The notes under the pieces were generated by a model. The model was not told the origin of the DNA. It did no database searches and saw nothing but the letters and a program-made list of their open reading frames with translations. From positions 212,976-276,975 of the forward strand of contig NZ_JAHKRM010000016.1 of assembly GCF_019396345.1 (NCBI RefSeq): 64,000 bases of DNA, given 5' to 3'. The DNA comes from Nonomuraea guangzhouensis. Lineage in GTDB: Bacteria > Actinomycetota > Actinomycetes > Streptosporangiales > Streptosporangiaceae. Made by a program: the position numbers and the translations under genes. The first letter of the stretch is position 1. The number at the start of each line of letters is the position of its first letter. Shown here piece after piece: positions 60,319-64,000 of this stretch.

Positions 60319-60762
60319 ATGACCGACTCACAGTTGACGGGTGCGATCTCACTCCCCGATGGGACCTGGGTCCGTGGCCGTGGCCTCTTGAACGAGCCCC
60401 CTACGGGGCCCGCTCCCGACTACGGCCTCTACCTGGGTTCGTCGGGGTTGCGCCGGAAGGGTGGGGCCGGGTTGTCCTGGCCGCACGACTGGATCGACTG
60501 GCCGGACTTCCTCCTGCCCCGCGATCGTGACGACGCCGTGCGGCGGATCCGCGCGCTGTACGAGCGGGCCCGCGCCGGGGAGCGGGTCGAGGTGGCCTGC
60601 GGCCATGGGGTCGGCCGCACCGGCACTGTCCTGGCCTGCCTGGCCGTGCTCTCCGGGCTGTCCCCGGCCGAGGCGATCACCTGGGCACGGCAGAACCACC
60701 ATCGCCGGTCGGTCGAGACACCGTGGCAACGCGGCTGGGTCGCCCGCTTCCCGGTGGGCTGA
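60319..60762 (+). CDS. PTP-like protein phosphatase
   Basis: The product is 147 residues. The P-loop is CGHGVGRT with Cys94 and Arg100 (CX5R), and WPDF at 61-64 could give the general acid Asp63, the WPD-loop of tyrosine and dual-specificity phosphatases. Size fits the small bacterial DSP-like group. ATG at 60319, 16 bp past the cupin gene, so probably cotranscribed. The target is unknown, though Ser/Thr kinases are present in the genome (one at 21821). Confidence 0.88.
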   Translation: MTDSQLTGAISLPDGTWVRGRGLLNEPPTGPAPDYGLYLGSSGLRRKGGAGLSWPHDWIDWPDFLLPRDRDDAVRRIRALYERARAGERVEVACGHGVGRTGTVLACLAVLSGLSPAEAITWARQNHHRRSVETPWQRGWVARFPVG

Positions 60763-60797
60763 ACCCCACGGTCCGGCCCGTCGGTAGGCTGGACGGC

Positions 60798-61388
60798 ATG
60801 GTGAAGAGCGTGGCCCGGGAGCCCGTTCCAGCACGTCGCGCCGACGCCGAGCGCAACATCGCGGCGATACTCGACGCGGGCATGCGGCTGCTCGGCGCCG
60901 ACCCGGCCGCCAGCGTCGCCGACGTCGCCAAGGCCGCGGGAGTGGGCAGGGTGACGCTCTACGGGCACTTCCCGTCTCGGGAGGCCCTGGTCGACGCCGT
61001 GCTCGATCACGCGATCGGCATCGCCGACCTGGCGCTGGGCGGCGTCGACATCGACGAGCAGCCGGCGCCCGAGGCCGTGGCGGCGCTGCTGCGATCGTCC
61101 TGGCAGGTGCTCGACCGGCATCGGCGGCTGTTCCTGGCCGCCGACCGGGTGCTGCCCATGGAGCGGATCCGCGAGCACCACGATGTTCCCCTGCGGCGGA
61201 TCGAGCGCCTGATCGCCCGTGGGCGGGACGACGGCGACTTCCGTACCGACCTGCCGTTGTCGTGGCTGGTGACCACGTTCTTCGGCGTGCTGCACAGCGC
61301 CGCCCAGGAGGTGGAGTCCGGACGGCTGGAGCAGGCGGACGTCGAGCGGGTGCTCGTCACGACCATGCTTTCGCTGCTGTGCCCCTGA
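60798..61388 (+). CDS. TetR-family transcriptional regulator
   Basis: The product is 196 residues. Helix-turn-helix: AASVADVAKAAGVGRVTLYGHFPSREALVDAVL in outline (about 32-62). The ligand domain is of the usual helical type. The ATG at 60798 begins MVKSVAREPVPARRADAERN; a longer reading from 60723 would run into the phosphatase gene. It is convergent with the DUF305 gene 9 bp away. No target can be assigned. Confidence 0.9.
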   Translation: MVKSVAREPVPARRADAERNIAAILDAGMRLLGADPAASVADVAKAAGVGRVTLYGHFPSREALVDAVLDHAIGIADLALGGVDIDEQPAPEAVAALLRSSWQVLDRHRRLFLAADRVLPMERIREHHDVPLRRIERLIARGRDDGDFRTDLPLSWLVTTFFGVLHSAAQEVESGRLEQADVERVLVTTMLSLLCP

Positions 61389-61397
61389 GACCACGGG

Positions 61398-61973
61398 TCA
61401 GAGCCGCTGGCCGATCTCCTGGAGCAGCGCCACCTCGCCCCGCTGGTGGATCACCATGTGCGCGGCCATCTTCTTGACCTCGGGGTGGGCCCCGTCGGTC
61501 TGCTCGGTGCGGGCCATCTCGACCGCGCCGTTGTGATGGGCGATCATCCCCTCCACGAACAGCTTGTCGAACTCCTGGCCCTTGGCCGACGCGAGCTGCT
61601 TCATCACCTTCTCCGACAAGAGGCCCGGCATCTCATGCCCCATGTGGCCGGACATCGCGGGCTTGCCCCATGCGGTCAGCCAGCCCTTCATGGTGCCGAT
61701 CTCCCGTTCCTGGTCCGTCTTGATCTTCGCCGCGAGCTCCTTGATCTGGACGTCACTCACCCGGGACGCCGCCAGGCCGGCCATCTCCACCGCCTGCTCG
61801 TGATGCGGGATCATCATCTGCGTGAACATCACGTCGGCGTCGTTGGCCGACGGTGCCCTGGCCGCCGTCGCGGCGACGGGCGCGGCGCTCGACATGCCCT
61901 CGTGGCCGGTCATGCCGGTGCCTCCACATGCGGTGAGCAGGGCGAGCGCGCCCGTGGCGGCGTACACGCGCAT
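61398..61973 (-). CDS. DUF305 lipoprotein
   Basis: The product is 191 residues. The signal peptide ends at lipobox LTAC (Cys near 16). Two ferritin-like DUF305 repeats carry MIPHHEQAVEMA and MIAHHNGAVEMA, each with an HH pair, plus a Met/His-rich loop (MSGHMGHEMPG), which suggests copper or other metal binding. The start is uncertain: a TTG at 61985 follows GGGAGGG at a better distance than the ATG at 61973 used here. Confidence 0.9.
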   Translation of the reverse strand: MRVYAATGALALLTACGGTGMTGHEGMSSAAPVAATAARAPSANDADVMFTQMMIPHHEQAVEMAGLAASRVSDVQIKELAAKIKTDQEREIGTMKGWLTAWGKPAMSGHMGHEMPGLLSEKVMKQLASAKGQEFDKLFVEGMIAHHNGAVEMARTEQTDGAHPEVKKMAAHMVIHQRGEVALLQEIGQRL

Positions 61974-62095
61974 TCTGGCCCGCAACGCGGTCCCTCCCAA
62001 CTGGTTGGCTCAGCCTCCGCCTCTGTGGTGCCGCGCCCGGGTGGACGAGCGCGGCACCACAGAAGCAGAGGCGGGGCAGGGTTATGTGCAGAGGA

Positions 62096-63259
62096 TCAAG
62101 CCGACAACGGGTTCACCGCTCGATGGTGCAGGCCGGTGACGGGGATCTCATGCAGGCTGCCGGAGTACAGATACTGGGTCATGCCGACCAGTAATCGCCG
62201 TACGTCCTCCTGCGGGCGGACCACCAGCCGGAGGAACTGGCTCGTCGTGCCCAGCTTGTTGCCGCACTCGCGTACGTACACGCCGTGCTCGGAGAGCAGG
62301 TGGTCGCGCAGCGGCACCCCATCGTGCCCGGGTGGCAGCTTCACCAGCAGGAAGTTGCCCTGCGAGGGCAGGACGGAAAGCTCCGGCATCGCGCTGAGCT
62401 GGTGGAACATCGCCCTTCTGTCCTGGCCGAGCAGCCTGAGGCTCTCCTGGTACTGGGGCATGCACTGCTTCATCATGAACACCACCACCTCGGCGAACGA
62501 GTTGAGGTTCCACTTGGGCAGCGCGTCGCGTACCTTCCCGGCCAGCGCCGGGTTGGCGACCATGTAGCCGAACCGGATGCCGTGCAGCCCGAAGTTCTTG
62601 CCGAGGCTGCGGAGCACGATCACGTTGGGCCGGACGGCGGCCTCCGCGGCTATGCCCGGGTATGGCTCGGCGTCCACGAAGTCGCCGAACGACTCGTCGA
62701 CGATCACCAGGTCCAGGTCGATGAGCTGGTCGAGCAGCCACAGGACCTCATGTTTGGGCAGGTAGCCCCCGTCGGGATTGTTGGGGTTGCAGATCACCGC
62801 CACACGGGAGCCGCGCATGCGGATGAAGCGGACGTAGTCATTGACGTCGAGGGCGAAGTTGCGGCTCTCCATCAGCGGGTACATGTCGACCCGCTTCCCG
62901 GTCTCCATCGGCTGGTCGGTCCAGCGGCCGAAGGTGGGGATCGGCACCGCCAGGCTCTCCTTCACCAGCAGGTGGTCGATCCAGGTGATCAGCTCGGTGG
63001 AGCCGTTGCCCATGGCGACGGTCTGGGGATGAAGCCCCATCGTGGAGCAGAGCTCCGCGGTGATCGTGCCCGCGTCGCTCGGATAGAACTTAAGGATCGT
63101 CTCCAGGTTCCTCCCGAGGTGCTCGAATATTTCCGGGGTCGGGAAGTATGGGTTACACGGGATGCAGAAGTCCACCGGGGCACGCTGTCCCGATGAGCCG
63201 CGCAGCAGTGAGAAGTACGAAGGGCTGTGCGCCTGCGCTCGCAAAAGGCTGAGCTCCAC
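62096..63259 (-). CDS. PLP-dependent class I/II aminotransferase (HisC/CobD-like)
   Basis: The product is 387 residues. PLP sites: ICNPNNPDGG (about 156-165), Asp188 in VIVDES, the Schiff-base Lys221 in RSLGKNFGLHGIRFGY and Arg in the last part. It resembles histidinol-phosphate aminotransferase and CobD-type threonine-phosphate decarboxylase. GTG at 63259 follows AGGAGG. No histidine or cobalamin gene is near, so it may serve specialised metabolism. Single gene unit. Confidence 0.88.
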   Translation of the reverse strand: MELSLLRAQAHSPSYFSLLRGSSGQRAPVDFCIPCNPYFPTPEIFEHLGRNLETILKFYPSDAGTITAELCSTMGLHPQTVAMGNGSTELITWIDHLLVKESLAVPIPTFGRWTDQPMETGKRVDMYPLMESRNFALDVNDYVRFIRMRGSRVAVICNPNNPDGGYLPKHEVLWLLDQLIDLDLVIVDESFGDFVDAEPYPGIAAEAAVRPNVIVLRSLGKNFGLHGIRFGYMVANPALAGKVRDALPKWNLNSFAEVVVFMMKQCMPQYQESLRLLGQDRRAMFHQLSAMPELSVLPSQGNFLLVKLPPGHDGVPLRDHLLSEHGVYVRECGNKLGTTSQFLRLVVRPQEDVRRLLVGMTQYLYSGSLHEIPVTGLHHRAVNPLSA

Positions 63260-63374
63260 GACACCTCCTGGGGCACGTGTCCGGACGTGAGTAGGTACGC
63301 GTAGCTTTGGGAGTCGGTTCAGCCGATAACGACCTTTCGGCCCGCGCGCTCGCCGGACGATCCCGTCCGCGGCC

Positions 63375-64000
63375 CTACTTGGCGGACCACATTCCCAGGT
63401 GGGAACCCGTGTCGGACGCCTGGAGCGCGGCCGGGTCGAACGAGCGGGCGCCGTCGGTGGTCAGACCGCCGGTGGAGCCGGGCAGCACCCAGGCCGCCCC
63501 GGTGCCCTTGGCCGTGCCGCTCTCCCCGGGGGCGCCGACGCCGAGGTCGGCCTTGCCGTCGCCGTTGGGGTCGCGCAGGCTGACGGAGGCGCCGAACCGG
63601 TCCCCGTCCTCGGCCGTCCCGGGCACGCCCGGACTGGCCTGCGTGAACAGCCGCGCACCGGCTGGGCCGTCCCTGCCGCCGCGGAACAGCAGCACGGCGC
63701 CTCCACCGGCCTTGCCCGGCAGCCCGGCGGCGAGGTCGGCGTACCCGTCGCCGTCCACGTCCCCGGCGGCCAGATCGAAGCCGAACTGGTCGCCCCGCTC
63801 TCCCGTCCCCGGCACGCCGGGGCTGTCCTGGGTGAGGGTACGGGTGCGCCGGCCGGGGCCGTCCGCCGAGCCGTACAGGATCTTGATGGTGCCCTTGTCG
63901 CTCTTGAGGGTGTCGACGAAGCCGCCGGGGGCGACGCGCATCACCAGGTCGCCGTAGTGGTCGCCGTCGATGTCGCCCACGGTGGCGGTGGTGGCGGCGT
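63375..64000 (-). CDS. FG-GAP repeat protein (partial, N-terminus lies off the right edge)
   Basis: The visible 208 residues hold about three integrin-like FG-GAP repeats, each with a calcium-binding DxDxDG loop (DIDGDHYGDLV, DVDGDGYADLA, DPNGDGKADLG) and GDQFG/GDRFG turns. The frame stays open to the window edge. The protein is an all-beta propeller and by family habit secreted; the signal peptide would be outside the window. Confidence 0.88.
   Translation of the reverse strand, partial: AATTATVGDIDGDHYGDLVMRVAPGGFVDTLKSDKGTIKILYGSADGPGRRTRTLTQDSPGVPGTGERGDQFGFDLAAGDVDGDGYADLAAGLPGKAGGGAVLLFRGGRDGPAGARLFTQASPGVPGTAEDGDRFGASVSLRDPNGDGKADLGVGAPGESGTAKGTGAAWVLPGSTGGLTTDGARSFDPAALQASDTGSHLGMWSAK

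Overview
The window is about 64 kb of chromosome from a high-GC, filamentous-type actinomycete. A relative of Nonomuraea/Streptosporangium is my best guess, by inference only. The signs are strong G/C bias at third codon positions, frequent GTG and TTG starts, many 4-bp ATGA/GTGA overlaps, a SAV2177-type methyltransferase, a membrane-anchored Ser/Thr kinase fused to a WD40-like propeller, WD40-only proteins and a WXG100/NlpC pair. I see no rRNA, tRNA, CRISPR array or intact transposase.

Layout. 1-4.9 kb: a MacB/FtsX-type ABC export module (permease cut by the window edge, ATPase, HlyD-like adaptor, Cys-rich lipoprotein) divergent from an OmpR-type response regulator and histidine kinase. 5-8.3 kb: a secreted propeller protein, an alpha/beta hydrolase, and an alginate-lyase-like secreted enzyme behind a perfect 17-bp operator-like palindrome. 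8.4-16.0 kb: a complete form I aerobic carbon monoxide dehydrogenase cluster (coxM-coxS-coxL, an XdhC-type protein fused to a YHS domain, then coxD, coxG, coxE). CoxL carries the AYxCSFR signature, so the strain probably oxidises CO at low concentrations for energy. 16.2-19.6 kb: a TetR-SDR-ABM operon with two palindromes at its front, a degraded integrase-like remnant, and a divergent HxlR/NmrA-type pair.

19.8-29.7 kb looks accessory: small secreted proteins, a propeller lipoprotein, the kinase-WD40 protein, an orphan histidine-kinase ATPase domain, a WD40 repeat protein and a frameshifted gene. Two small secreted genes here share an upstream signature, three CTCAAC-type direct repeats phased exactly 11 bp apart, resembling SARP/AfsR-type binding sites. 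29.7-40.9 kb: LysR regulator, lipoprotein, stand-alone 'sensor' membrane protein, SAM methyltransferase, small secreted protein, a NarL-type two-component system divergent from a small membrane protein, a WXG100-like gene coupled to a WXG100-NlpC/P60 gene, a cold-shock protein, a secreted threonine/proline-rich protein and a GNAT acetyltransferase.

41-43.7 kb: a tightly coupled Tm-1-like/UPF0261 + TIM-barrel (PEP-hydrolase-like) + cupin operon, ended by a strong hairpin. 43.7-54.2 kb: two CAP-domain secreted proteins, an ArsC-like protein, two CUT2 sugar ABC importers (one FrcBCA-like with a single-domain ATPase, one MmsAB/ChvE-like with a duplicated ATPase and a LacI-type operator in its promoter) and a CPBP membrane protease. 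A perfect 32-bp palindrome holds the stop codons of both convergent genes at the end of the second importer. 54.2-64 kb: PaaX regulator divergent from an acyl-CoA synthetase, NAD(P)-binding protein, ArsR and TetR regulators, a DJ-1/AraC regulator, a cupin, a PTP-like phosphatase, a DUF305 lipoprotein, a PLP aminotransferase, and an FG-GAP repeat protein cut by the right edge.
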